Assembly: GCA_007115705.1 (NCBI GenBank)
Contig: QXEO01000553.1
Span: 18,860,704 to 18,924,703 of the forward strand
DNA length: 64,000 bases
Origin: Dactylis glomerata
Taxonomy: Eukaryota > Streptophyta > Magnoliopsida > Poales > Poaceae
Reading direction: 5' to 3'
Positions 37,301 to 48,884 of this stretch are shown one piece after another. The notes below the pieces were generated by a model, which was not told the DNA's origin, ran no database searches, and saw only the letters and a list, made by a program, of their open reading frames with translations. Within the stretch, counting starts at the first letter, position 1. Each line of letters opens with the position of its first letter. The position numbers and the translations under genes were made by a program.

Positions 37301-39006
37301 CCTAGCCTAGTTCCTAAGTGCAATAGATGCTATTCAAGAGTAATTGTTGTCACATTTACTCAATAGTGTTGTATTTGCACAAATTGACTCTTGTGTAATT
37401 TATTTCACATGAGCTATTCCTAAAACTCTTATGCCTTGATAAAGCATAAAAACTTCATCAATCATATTTGCCTAGACCAATTCTCTCTCAAATCATATTG
37501 ATCTATCCCAACTAAACTCTTCGATTCATATCTCCCAAATCATGATCCTTTACCATATCTTTCTTATCATAACATCTCAATAAAACTAAATTGTTGAACC
37601 AACCCCTTCTTAATTGTTTGATTTGTTGGTTGTGTTTGTATGGATTGTTTATATTATGCTATTTCTTGTGCTATAGTTTGTGCGAAGAGCTACGTGCTTA
37701 GTTGAGAGAAGTGGAAAGATCGTATTCTTCAAAAAGGCAAGTGACACACATGTCCCTCACCCATTTTATTATGCATTAGTATACTCACCTCTTGTAGTAT
37801 GCATGATAGGTGTTTTACTCAACTGTTTTATCAAATACTTAGATCCTAGTAGTGTGTAGTAATCCCTCAAACCCCACCTGTTAGGATGCTAAATACTTTG
37901 AAAAATACTGATGCCATGCTAAGATCACTTGAAAAGTGTTTTGTGAACAACTTAAGAACTTCAACTAAAATGAAACACCTGGGTGGATTGGTATGATGAT
38001 GGAGGCGATGTTGAGTGGCGACCTGGGGCTACACTATGTGTAGTTGCTGCCTGGGCGTACACTTGTGGATGGCCACCCAGGAACAAAGAGATGGCTATGT
38101 CTTCCATGCTTAGTGTACTTCCAGTGCAGCCTTATGACATTATGGGCTCTGTCTTGACTGATTAGATGTGGGTGTGCAACTTTGTGCAAGAAGACGGTGG
38201 TAGATGAATTATAGGTTGGGAGCAGATCTTGCCAGTTAGTTGCCCTCTCCTTCTAAAAGGTCTCGTTTCATTTTATGTATGGGCATAAAATGAATCGCAA
38301 GGTGTTTAAATCTAATCGATTAGCCGTGTCCTCGGTTATGGACAATTGAGTCTCTAGACATGGAATGTACGGAATAATCTCATCACCTCTTCTGAATGTT
38401 TAAAATCTGTCTAGAAACCCCTAGGTAGGAACTAAGGACCATACACTCCGAGGGGTGGTGGTGCCTGAGGTTCCAACTTTGTTGAGTTACGCCCAGAACT
38501 ACATACCGGCCAGTATGTAGTGTATGGGGGTTGTCTTGACCCTTGAAAATAAAATTTGTTGAAAGAAAGTATTAAAATGGATTATAGGATAAAATTGGCT
38601 TTATGCAAATCAGCCTATGAGATCCACCAGCCAAATATCATATAGTATAGTCTTTCCACAAAATGCCACCAAACATGTGTCATTTGCCAGTACATCATTG
38701 TACTGACCCCTCTGGGGCTGTATATTCAAACGTGCAGGTTTTATTTCGAGTAAGGAACCAGGAGTAGGATCTCGAGACTACATTCCAACATGTCTGCCTG
38801 TGGCACGTGATGAAGAATGGAGGCTCACTGCAACTATGCTTTATGCTGTGTACTCGTAAGGTTGAAGACCTATGTAACTAGATTTACGTTGTAATATTGA
38901 TGCTATTGCTATGATTACTTATTTTGTACTGTGGTGCTATCTACTGATCCAGGGAATGACACTTAACACAGATGTTCCACCTTGTTCTCAAGGTTGGGGC
39001 GTTACA
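34385..39006 (+). repeat. E2 LTR 3
   Basis: 4,622 bp, TGTAAC to GTTACA, followed by the target duplication GAAAT. Private changes include ATTGG for ACTGG near 35122 and GAATGACAC for GAATGGCAC near 38955. A TATA-like CTATAATAAG is at 35191-35200. Confidence 0.92.
35191..35200 (+). promoter_or_regulatory. TATA-like element of E2 LTR 3
   Basis: CTATAATAAG at the same LTR position as in LTR 1 and LTR 2. Confidence 0.5.
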
Positions 39007-40237
39007 GAAATATTCTCGGAATTGGATGAAATGAAGCCCCAATCTCCTATTTTTCCCGGACGCGAGACAAAGACCAAAGGAGAGCCAGAGGGGGGCTAGG
39101 GACCAACCACACCAAGGGGTGGCACGCCCCCCTGGCCCGTGCCACCACATGGTGTGGGGGCCCTGGTCCACCTCTGACATCGCCCCTCCGCCAATTTAAA
39201 GCCTCCATCGTGAAAACCCTAAATCAATCGGTGTTTCTCGAGAAAGAGTTCTGCAGCTCCGCCGCCGCCACCGACGAATTTCGGGAGACAGAAGTCTCTG
39301 TTCCGGCACCCTGCCAGGACGGGGAAGTGCCCCCGGAGCCATCTCCATCGACTCCATCACCTCCACCACCGTCTCCATCGACTTAACTGCCATCTCCACC
39401 AATGTTGTTGTCTCCTATGATGAGGAGGGAGTAGTTCTCCCCCGGGGCTGAGGGCTCTACCGGTAGCTATGTGGTTCACCTATCTCTCCCATGATGTGAT
39501 CTTTATGTGATCGAGAGCTTTGTATCTAGTTGAATTGGTAGATGCTATTCTTCATAGATTATACTACTCCAGTGCTTTATTATTGTAATAGCATGATGTG
39601 AAGGTGACAGTGTGCGTATTATGTGTGTCTATTTGGCTAGTGTCTCTATGAATTGTTGGTGTTTGTTGGAACCATCTAGTGCGCTCAAGGTGATAGTGTG
39701 GGGCAATCTAGTTTGGGGAAATGCGAACTTTGAGGAGTGCTTTGTAGCCCTACACATGATTAGTGTTTGTTATCCATTGGAGAATAGTTTAGAGTAGCAT
39801 AGTGAAGATAGTTATTTGTGTTCAATTATGTTATCTTTGTTGAGAGTGTCCACTAGTGAAAGTATGATCCCTAGGCCTTGTTTCTAAGCATTAAAACACC
39901 ATTTACATTTAGTTTTGTTACATGTTTGCTCGCAGCGATATTTATTTCAGATTACATTTACTACTTATAATCATCCATATTACCTGTATTTCACCATCTT
40001 TTCGCTGAACTAGGGCACCTATACATATGACAAGTGTATTGGGTGTGTTGGGGACACAAGCGACTTCTTGTATCGTAATTGCAGGGTTGCTTGAGAGGGA
40101 TAGCTTTGACCTCCTCCTCCCTGAGATCGATAAACCTTGGGGTGATCCACTTAAGGAAAACTTGCTGCTGTTCTAAAAAACCTCTGCACTTGGAGGCCCA
40201 ACACTGTCTACAAGAACAGAAGCGTGCGTAGACATCA

Positions 40238-40572
40238 ACAGCTCACAAGATCTAAACATGAAGCACATGGAGGAGATGACAACCATCTAGCTACTGCTAT
40301 GGACCCGTAGTCCAAGGTAGACTACTCACACATCACTCCGGAGGCAGGCATGGTGATGAAGAAGGCCTTCAGCGGTGATTCCCCTCTCCGGCAGGGTGCC
40401 GAGAAGAGCTTCTGGACCCTCCCGATCTTGTGTCGATGATGGCGGTGGCTTGCAGTATGTATTCGAGGAAAATTGATCGGGGCTTTTAGGTTTTCCCGTC
40501 GAGGGGAATATATAGGCGGAAGAGCGGCGTCAGGAGGTGGGCCATGTGGCCCCGCCACCCTATGGTGTGGCC
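40238..40572 (-). repeat. E0 3' LTR fragment, second copy
   Basis: Duplicate of 7537-7871 with a few changes, ending in TGGCC (40568-40572), the left target copy of the E3 solo LTR. Confidence 0.87.
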
Positions 40573-41969
40573 TGATGACCCACAAGTATAGGGGATCGCA
40601 ACAGTCTTCGAGGGAAGTATTACCCAAATTTATTGATTCGACACAAGGGGAGCCAAAGAATATATGTAAGCCTTAACAGATGAGTTGTCAATTCAGCTGC
40701 ACCTGGAAACAGTCTTACTCGCAGCGGTTTATCAGTAACAACAGTTTTATAGCAGTGACAGCAGTGAAACAGTAATAGCAGTAGTAAAATAGCAGCGGTA
40801 ATAGTAACAGTTGTAAACAGTAGGAACAAATACTGTAGGCATAGGGATGGATTACGGGCGTTGCATGGATAAGATAATTCATGAAATCAATGAGATATGG
40901 GCAATGCAGATAAATAATGATAAAGCATCCTAGTACAAACAATCATAGGCATGTGTTCCGTATATAGTCGTACGTGCTCACAAGGAGAAACTTGCACGAC
41001 ATCTTTTGTCCTACCAGCCTGTTGCAGCAGGGCCTCAAGGGAAACTACTGGTAATTAAGGTACTCCTTTTAATAGAGTACCGGAGCAAAGCATTAGCACT
41101 CGGTGAACACATGTGATCCTCACATCATAGCCATCCCCTCCGGTTATCCCAATTTCTGTCACTTTGGGGCCTCGGGTTCCGGACAACAATATGTGTATAC
41201 AACTTGTAGGTAAGACCATAAACAACAAGTATCATCATAGAAATAATAAGATGTTCAGATCTGAAATCATGGCACTCGGGCCCAAAGTGACAAGCATTAA
41301 GCACAACAAGTTGCAACAATGTCATAGGCACTAAATAAAGATACTAGGCACTATGCCCTATCAATCTCATATCAAATTACATGAACAATCTCATCCAATC
41401 CCTACCATCCCCTCACCTATAGCGGGGGAATTACTCACACATGGATGGGGGAGTCATGGATGGTCGATGGAGGAGCGTCGGTGGTGATGGTGATGAAGAT
41501 CTCCTCCGATTCCCCGTCCCGGCAGGGTGCCAGAACGGAGTTTCTTGTTCCGAATCGCGGTTTCTGATGGCGGCGGCGCAGCGGAAGTCTATATGGGAAA
41601 AACGCCGTCTCCCTGATATTATATCGTCCGGGGGTATATGTACGCGAGAGGGGAGGTCGAGAGGGGACCTGGGTCTCCCTCACGCAGGGGTGGCGCGGCC
41701 AGGGCTGGGCCGCGCCACCACTGTGTGACGGCCCCTCGAGCCCCTTCTCCCTCCTGTCTTCTGGCTCCGTGGGTCTTCTGGTGAAATATGATTTTTCATG
41801 ATTTTTCCCGAATTTTTACTGGAAGTTGAATTTCTGCACAAAAATGAGACACCAGAGCAATTCTGCTGAAAACAGCGTCAGTCCGTGTTAGTTGTATTCA
41901 AAACACACAAATTAGAGGAGAAACAATAGCAAAAGTGTTCGGGAAAGTAGATACGTTTTGGACGTATCA
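40573..41969 (-). repeat. E3 solo LTR in copy B
   Basis: 1,397 bp, TGATGACC to GACGTATCA in plus-strand reading. It is flanked by TGGCC on both sides (40568-40572 and 41970-41974), and E0 LTR sequence continues directly on each side. Against the E3 3' LTR at 7872-9269, I count 2 differences in the first 940 bases and 5 in the last 460. This suits a recombinant between the former 3' and 5' LTRs with the exchange point near 41400-41500. Confidence 0.92.
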
Positions 41970-42253
41970 TGGCCGACCCCTGGTCCCCCTCCGTCTCAGC
42001 TTTGGACTTCGTCTCGTGTTGGAAAAAATAGGAACTTCGGCTTTTGTTTCGTCCAATTCCAAGAATATTTCCTGTGTAGCTTTTCTAAAACACAAACACA
42101 GCAGAAAATAGGGAACTGGCACTGTGGCATCTCGTTAGTAGGTTAGTTCTCGAAAATGCATAAAAATGCCACGAAGTGTAACAAAACACAAAGCAAATGG
42201 TGTATAAACAAGCATGGAGCATGAAAAATTATAGATACGTTTGAGACGTATCA
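41970..42253 (-). repeat. E0 3' LTR, first 284 bases
   Basis: On the minus strand it starts TGATACGTCTCAAACGTATC at 42253 and stops at the E3 target site. The purine tract AAGCTTGGGGATGCT lies just outside (42254-42268). Confidence 0.87.
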
Positions 42254-45185
42254 AGCATCCCCAAGCTTAACTCCTGCTCGTCCTCGAGTAGGTAAGTGAT
42301 AACAAAACAATAATTTTTGAGGTGACATGCACCAACACAATCTTGATCAACGATGTAAAGCATTGAGTGCTGAGATCAAAGTACACAAAACATGGGCATA
42401 AAAGACATAATCTTGACAATAAAACTTAGCAACCATGTTATAACATGAAAAGTAACACAAACAAAAGATCATGAGTAATAATGCATTGAAAGTCAAGTGT
42501 GTGTTTCAACCATACAGAAAACATAACAAAGTGGTTTTCAGCTTGTCCTTCATGGAATAGCAAAACATAAATGCATAGGACACCTTCAAGTTTAAGAGGG
42601 CGACTAGATACAAATAATTTAAGAACAAGCAAAACCATAATCATGAATCAATCAATAATAAATTTTGGGACTATGCACATTAAACTCAGAATGACAACTA
42701 TGCTCTCTTAGGCGGTGCATAAAGGTAGAAGGTGGAGACTCAACATAAAAGTAAAAGAAAGGCCCTTCGTAGAGGGAAGCAGTGATTACAAGTTTTATAA
42801 ACCTCCAAAAATTATGATACTTACTAGCTTTCAGCTCTCATTGCCCCCATCATAGGCATCTTGAGTGGTTAAGGTTAATGCGAGTACAATTACGAAGCAT
42901 ATGCTTAACAAATCATAAGTTGAAAATCTTGTGTCCCGTGAAGTACGAATACCCAAACCTCATGCTACTCGACTTAGGTCCCAAGCAAGTTCTTGTCATT
43001 GTAAGCATACATGTATCATCGAGAACGCCAACGGGGTACCTCTTGCTTGATGACATGGAACAAGCCCACATCAAAATGACAAGACAAACAGACAATGACC
43101 ACCTCGGCATCTCTTTTATTTACCATTGGTATAGCTTTTTATTGTGAGATGCGTCGTCGAATGTCCACTGTGGGCATACTGTAAATTTCCACCATGAATG
43201 ATGCATGGCTTAGATTAGCGGCCCAGGCATTTCTCTAACACATATACAAACTCCATGAGCTCACAAGTTTCCAACTTATTTCACATCGCGAGTATCCATA
43301 AACAAAAGATCACGATATCAACTAAATGAGAGAAAGTGCAATGTTGAAAGCTTGCCCCATGACAGCATGGCTGGGCTAATTTCCAACTTACAACTTGCAA
43401 GCATAACGTCAACATAAGAGAGCCACAATGGTCAAAATTATTGAAGGCATAAAAGTAAAGTGTGCCGTCACGTTCATGAGAGCTTTACTGACTAATTTTC
43501 ATATAACACAAAAAGTTTAATTTGAAGGATAGATAAAAGCAAGTCGAATGTACTTAGAATAGCAAATTGCTAATAGGTATGTATGGTGGACACATTGGAA
43601 AACTTTGGTTTTTGGGAGTTGGATGCACGAGAAGTATTCCCTCTCAGTACAAAATGAAGGCTAGCAAAAGACTCAGAGCGACCAACTAAGAGAGCAATAA
43701 CGGCCATAATCATGCATAGAGACAAAACATCATTAACCGAAGCATAAAGTGGTATCACAAGTCAAAAACCAAATGATCATAGAGGCTTATGGCGACTTGT
43801 TAAAGTCAAACATGTTGTAAGCATGCGCCAAGTCAACCCAAATAAAGCATCAAAGGAGAAAACCGCAATAATATGCTCCCATATAATAAAAACAACGCAT
43901 GATTCTTTCAAAGGCACATTAAGCAATCTCAGCCATTTGAGACAAGTCATGCTACAACAAAAACTACTAAGCATACTATCAAAATAACATCAAGCATGAC
44001 ATGCAAAAGTCTAAGCCACAGTCTAAACAAGCTCCCATTTGTACCACTATAGTCATGAAACTTTTTTCTCTTTTCCAACACCATTCAAACCTTTTTGAAA
44101 CAACTCTTTTCAGATGAAAACCAAAATATACCAGAGGTCTAAATGCACCTTGATACAAAGATATAACAAGATCTGTATAAAAATCAAGGTGAAAAATAAA
44201 AGCTAAACGCAGTACTAGAAAAAGAGAACACTCGTTGAACGATAAGAGTAAATACTAGAGTGTTCTTGGCAATGAAAAACGGAGTGTGTCTTCTCCAAAC
44301 GAAATTTGTTGGGGTCCAACCATTTATTGCAGCAGACAAAACAAAAGAAAACTTAAAGCGAAAGTAAAGACGCTCCAAGAAAAATGCATAGTATATGAAG
44401 CAATAAAAATATAGTGTCTTGAAAGGTGACCTGATTTTTGCCGATGAAGAAGGGGTGCCTCGGGGCATCCTCAAGCTTTGATGCTTGTACCTCTTGGATA
44501 TTTCTTGGGATGACATGGGCATCCCCAATCTTGAGCTTTTGTCCATACTTCATCTCATCTCATCACTCTCCTTTCCCTACACTTGAAAACTTCCTTCATA
44601 CAAAACTTCACACAATTCTATTAGCAATATTAGTGTAAGCATGATAGTAAATCTACTCTTTTGGTTCAGTTTCAAACTCAAATATACCATCCATTAAAGC
44701 ATAAGCTACTGTAGCAACTTCCTCAAAAGTTCCATGATCAAAAGAACTCAAAAAGAAAGCAATCGAGAGGCAAACACGAATAGTGGCAGAAATATGTCAA
44801 AACAGAACAGCTGACAAAGATCTATTTTTCCGAGGACCTTCTGTTGCTCAAATCGAAAAGTGCAAAACTAATAAAAGTTTGGAAATAACCTGAGGCATGT
44901 GCACAAGAAATCGCAGATCAAAAAGATATTCTGAAAATTTACACAAATGTTTACGGTGCAGCGCAGAAATCTGTTTCAGGACAGCAACTTCCCCAAATCT
45001 TACCTTCCTCAAATTAGAGGTTCTTCTTGGCACAAAAACGAAATAGAAATGATAAGGAGAGGTCATTACAGTAGTAATAACTTCCAAGGCTCAAATAAAA
45101 CAAAAAGTACTGAAAAGAAAACATTGGGTTATCTCCCAAGAGTGCTTTTCTTTAACACCTTTGAGCTAGGCGCAGAAAGTGGAAA
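42254..45185 (-). other. E0 non-coding internal region
   Basis: About 2.9 kb without a supported ORF. The part up to about 44160 is the reverse-strand relative of E1 4234-6124, at visibly lower identity than the duplication copies. Confidence 0.65.
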
Positions 45186-45929
45186 TCAAGTATTTTCAAA
45201 TGACGCATTAAGATCAATTGTTTCCTCAAGAGCACCACTTACCACACTAGGCACTTTAGAAGTCCCCGAAGATGATTCAACCTGCAAGTCACTCTTAGTT
45301 GAACTAAAAGTCTTACCAATCTTAAAAACATGCTGCGGTTTTTGCACAGACACCTTGGGAACATACATAAATTTTTGCTTTTTTCCAATAAAAGCTTTCT
45401 CCTTCTTAAATTTAAGAGAAGAGAAAATTGAACCTAGAGTTTCCATAGACTCCTCTTATTTACCAATCCTAAGATTTTGACTATCATGGATAGTGCTAGC
45501 CTCTAAAGCAGTGATTCTTTTACCGATACTTTCTATCGATTCATTAACCTGGCTAGCGTTATCAAGGAGATTTGGCAAACTTTTCTCTAAAGAGCTCAGT
45601 TTTTCTATAACTTCCTCCAAAGTGACCTCAGTTTTAACAACATGAATAGGTGGTACTCCCACTAAACTTTCAATTAAAGTGCATGCTTCCAAAGCGGGAG
45701 TACCCAGAAAATTACCTCCTGCAAGAGTATCAAGAACGTACCTATTCCAACTAGATATACCAACATAAAAATTCCTAAGGAGGATCATGGTAGAATGCTT
45801 CTTTGTACACGTATGATGAGCATTACTAATTTGGTACCAAGCATCTTTCAAACTCTCTCCCTCTTGTTGCTTAAAAGTACGAACCTCAACTTCAGGATTA
45901 CTCATTCTAGCAAAACTAAAAGCAGACAA
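45186..45929 (-). pseudogene. E0 gag-like ORF with one in-frame stop
   Basis: Two ORFs of 157 and 86 codons lie in the same frame, separated by one TAA (45456-45458) and a few codons, so a single frame of about 248 codons is broken by one stop. The first part has the F-K-Q-Q-E-G-E-S-L-K-D-A-W-Y signature of plant retrotransposon Gag and a Leu/Ile heptad-like region that could be a coiled coil. The second part is Lys-rich. No zinc knuckle is present. The Met at about 45905 fits the usual Gag start better than the upstream one at 45929. The stop may be a late mutation, because the frame is open on both sides. Confidence 0.65.
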
Positions 45930-46061
45930 GTAAAAGCAACTATAAAGGAACTATTTTTTTGTATTTTTGATAAAAAGATGCAAGCAAAAATAAAATAAAG
46001 CAAAACAATAACAAAGTAAAAGATTGGAAGCGAGAGACTCCCCTTGCAGAAATCCTCTTTC

Positions 46062-46079
46062 TCCCCGGCAACGGCGCCA
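46062..46079 (-). other. E0 primer binding site
   Basis: The minus strand reads TGGCGCCGTTGCCGGGGA, 11 bases after the 5' LTR end. This 18-base string is the usual primer site of many Triticeae gypsy elements and fits the 3' end of tRNA-Asp (from general knowledge, not checked). Confidence 0.85.
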
Positions 46080-46090
46080 GAAAAATTGCT

Positions 46091-47722
46091 TGATGGCGTG
46101 TAGATGTCCACCCAGTTGGGAACCCCAAGAGGAAGGTATGATGAGCACATCAACAAGTCTTCCCTCAGTATGAAACCAAGGTTTATCGAACCAGTAGGAG
46201 AAAGAACCAACTTCCGAAGGTTGATGCTTGCTAGCTTCACGACAACTTCGGACAATTTATATATGGCGCCTTGTCCAGGGCGTAGCTTTGCACCAGTAGC
46301 AACGTGGAACCTGCACACAACACAACCAAGTACTTTTCCCCAACTTACGGTGAGGTTGTCAATCTCACCGGTTTGTTGTAAACAAAGGATTAAGCGTATC
46401 GAGTGGTAAAAGGTAATAGTTTGCAAGAATGCAAACAAAGCGAGTAAATGGTAAACGGTAATAACAATGTAAAAGAATGGACCGGGGTCCACAGTTCACC
46501 AGTGGTGTCTTTCCATAAGATAAATAACATGCTGGGTAAATAAATTATAGTTGGGAAATTAATAGAATAAAGCAAGCATACAAATGTCATGAGGATCAGT
46601 ATGGGATTCACTTGGGCATTACAACATAATACATAGACCGTAATCCAACTGCATCTATGACTAATAATCCACCCGCCGGATGTCATCCGAGCAACCGTTG
46701 GTTATTAAGTTGCAAGCAACAGATTATCGCCTTAAGAAAAGTGTGTAATGTAAACAATACAAATGTCTTTGAACACAAGATTGTTGTTTTCTCCCTAGTA
46801 GCAACAACACATCTACAACCTCAGAGGTTTCTGTCACTTCCCCAGACTACTAGAGGCATGAACCCACTATCGACCATAAATACTCCCTCTTGGAGTCACT
46901 AGCATCTACTCGGCCAAGATATCTACTAGCAACGGAAAGCATGCAAGATCATAAACAACATAGAGATGATAAAGAGATAATAATTCAGTAAATCAACTTG
47001 ACAAAGTTACAATATTCATCGGATCACAACAAACACAACATGTAGAATTAAACAACGATGATCTTATCATGATAGGCAGCTCACAAGATCTAAACATGAA
47101 GCACATGGAGGAGATGACAACCATCTAGCTACTGCTATGGACCCGTAGTCCAAGGTAGACTACTCATACATCACTCTGGAGGTAGGCATGGTGATGAACA
47201 AGGCCTCCGGCAGTGATTCCCCTCTCCGGCAGGGTGCTGGGAAGAGCTTCTGGACCCTCCCGATCTCGCATCGATGATGGCGGCGGCTTGCAGTATGTTT
47301 CGAGGAAAATTGATCAGGGATTTTATGTTTTCCCGTCGAGGGGAATATGTAGGCAGAAGGGCGGCGTCAGGAGGTGGGCCAGGTGGCCCTACCACCTGGT
47401 GGCACGGCCAGGGGCTGGCCCGCGCCACCCTATGATGTGGCTGGCCCCTGGTCGCCCTCCGTCTCAGCTTTGGACTTCGTCTCGTGTCGGGAAAAATAGG
47501 AACTTTGGCTTTTGTTTCGTCCAATTCCGAGAATATTTCCTATATAGCTTTTCTGAAACACAAAAAATAGCAGAAAACAGGGAACTAACAATGTGACATC
47601 TCGTTAGTAGGTTAGTTCTGGAAAATGCATAAAAACGCCACGAAGTGTAGCAAAACACAAAGCAAATGGTGTATAAACAAGCATGGAGCATCAAAAATTA
47701 TAGATACGTTTGAGACATATCA
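46091..47722 (-). repeat. E0 5' LTR
   Basis: 1,632 bp on the minus strand, TGATATGTCTCAAACG (47722) to GCCATCA (46091). It contains a GC hairpin at 47398-47429. It shares its first 300 bases with the E1 LTR, while the second half is of a different type. Confidence 0.88.
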
Positions 47723-48384
47723 AAGTCCTCTGCAGCGGACTTGCAGAAGACATCATTACCGCGCCAGGCGCAGTAATGATGGGATGGACCGGCTGGTCAA
47801 GTCTCATCGGTGCAGCGCGCTAGACGGAGCGAGAAGACAGCTCGGGGCCTAGCCTTGCAGGGCTACGCCATCGCTCATAATCGTGTGAAATCTGTCACGC
47901 ATGCAGTCTTGCCACTATGGTATCCCCTTGAGTATAAAATGAGGGTCGGGCCTCGGTAGCAAGAAAAAAAGGGAAGGAGGGCGGAGTGGAGAAGCAAACT
48001 CCAGAAAGAAGAGATTAGAGACCTATAAGATATACATCTTGTAAGCCTTAGAGAGAGGATGGTGGAGAGTCCAACTCCAAAGAGCTATCTCCTGGCTCTT
48101 AGGAGATTGAGTAGTGTAGGAGTAGATAGCCCTCCATGGAAGTCGAATGCCATTAGGCTCCACTTCGACACCCTTGTACACCCACCGGCGACATCTTCTT
48201 CAATAAGCTCAGACATGCTGGACGTAGGGTTTTACGCGAGATCCCCTCTCACGGCCCGAACCAGGGTAAATCATTGTGTGTTCTCTGTGTTTGATTTTGG
48301 GAGCCGACGAAGACGTCTCACCCGCGCGCTTGCCAAACAACCTAGGGGGTGAAAACCCCGGTGTCCGCGGACGCACCCGCGACA
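47723..48384 (+). repeat. LTR fragment of another element
   Basis: A plus-strand TATAAAAT (47933-47940) is followed by a G/A-rich leader. The block ends in GTGTCCGCGGACGCACCC and GCGACA (48384), a typical U5 end in grass LTRs. The left side is cut by the E0 insertion. The element identity is not recognised. After 48384 the sequence changes to the E4 ORF, so this may be a solo LTR inserted into E4. Confidence 0.6.
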
Positions 48385-48385
48385 C

Positions 48386-48787
48386 ATCATTAGTGTAGTA
48401 ACACTTGATTGGACTCATCTCCTCCACTTCAATCTTGATGTGAGATGCGTTGACTTCATTCTCCATTGCCTCATGACATATGAGATAGAACTCGATCGAC
48501 TCTTCACCATCCATATACTCATCATCAGTTCCCCAACCTGTTGGCTCTATGGGTGTTTCAGGTTCGGGTATTTCCCAACCATTTGCATTAAGTTTGTTCT
48601 CAGTACTTAAAACAGGGGTTTGGTTTGGGTTGGTAGGGCTACTAATGGGTTCTAAACTATCGACATCTACTTCAACTCCATCCATATAGGTGTACATCGG
48701 AAATTGGGATTTGGAACCCTGAGCTTCCCAATCCATCATACTCCTCCTTTCAATCACACTATCCTTCCAGCAGTGTGTCAATCTCAT
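48386..48787 (-). pseudogene. E4 second open frame, truncated
   Basis: About 134 codons rich in Glu/Pro/Thr/Asp, without a recognised domain. It runs without a stop into the LTR at 48384 and closes there only by chance at 48209. The frame differs from that of the ORF upstream, so a frameshift or a second exon is possible. Confidence 0.45.
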
Positions 48788-48884
48788 TCACCATGTTGCG
48801 ATGGATATCATAAAATGAAGCTATCACTATGGCACATCAATCAAGATAACATGCTGCAACTTCTGGCTCCGCCTTGACAAAAGG

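Larger units (their letters stand above)
17898..39006 (+). mobile_element. E2: tandem LTR retrotransposon (LTR-int-LTR-int-LTR)
   Basis: A 21,109-bp insertion is flanked by one perfect 5-bp target duplication GAAAT (17893-17897 and 39007-39011); copy A shows the empty site (6306-6310). It contains three LTRs of 4,621-4,622 bp and two internal regions of about 3,622 bp, all in the same orientation. Each internal region has a tRNA-iMet type primer site, a frameshifted gag and a polypurine tract, but no protease, reverse transcriptase or integrase. LTRs starting TGTAACATCCC and the tract CTCGGGGACGAGATTT before the purine tract are typical of Tekay/Del-type chromoviruses, which is the inferred parent group. 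LTRs differ at about 14 sites in total, internal regions at about 8. The arrangement is best explained by unequal recombination after a single insertion. Confidence 0.9.
17712..40237 (+). repeat. E1 3' LTR, second copy, split by E2
   Basis: The LTR starts TGATACG at 17712, is interrupted after GAAAT at 17893-17897, resumes at 39012 and ends GACATCA at 40237. Its two parts together match 6125-7536. The 5 bases after its end read ACAGC instead of GCAGC, a single change from copy A. Confidence 0.88.
15821..41969. repeat. Tandem duplication, shared part, copy B (interrupted by E2)
   Basis: Copy B starts abruptly inside E3 gag at 15821. It consists of 15821-17897 (equal to 4234-6310), the E2 insertion with its target duplication, then 39012-41969 (equal to 6311-9269). 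Unlike copy A, the E3 LTR here is followed by TGGCC and the rest of the E0 LTR, not by E3 internal DNA. Copy B therefore holds a solo LTR. Copy A keeps the E3 internal sequence but has lost the 5' end. Confidence 0.9.
41970..47722 (-). mobile_element. E0: non-autonomous gypsy-type element, right part
   Basis: On the minus strand it shows a 5' LTR (47722-46091), a primer site (46079-46062), a gag-like frame (45929-45186), about 2.9 kb of non-coding DNA, a purine tract and the start of the 3' LTR (42253-41970). The 3' LTR continues in the fragments at 40572-40238 and 7871-7537 and beyond the left edge. No pol gene is present. The 5 bases outside the 5' LTR are AAGTC (47723-47727). E0 is the oldest frame of the nest in this window: E1, E3 and indirectly E2 sit in its LTR. 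Confidence 0.85.

Noticed and set aside
17898..39006. Three near-identical 4.6-kb blocks considered as a tandem satellite or gene array
   Set aside because: TGTAAC/GTTACA ends, primer sites, purine tracts and a single GAAAT target pair show they are LTRs of one element.
42254..44160. Third copy of the tandem duplication
   Set aside because: It is the E0 relative in the opposite orientation with much lower identity, so it is family similarity and not part of the duplication.
48209..48385. C-terminal 58 codons of the E4 second frame
   Set aside because: They are LTR sequence read through by chance after the breakpoint at 48384.
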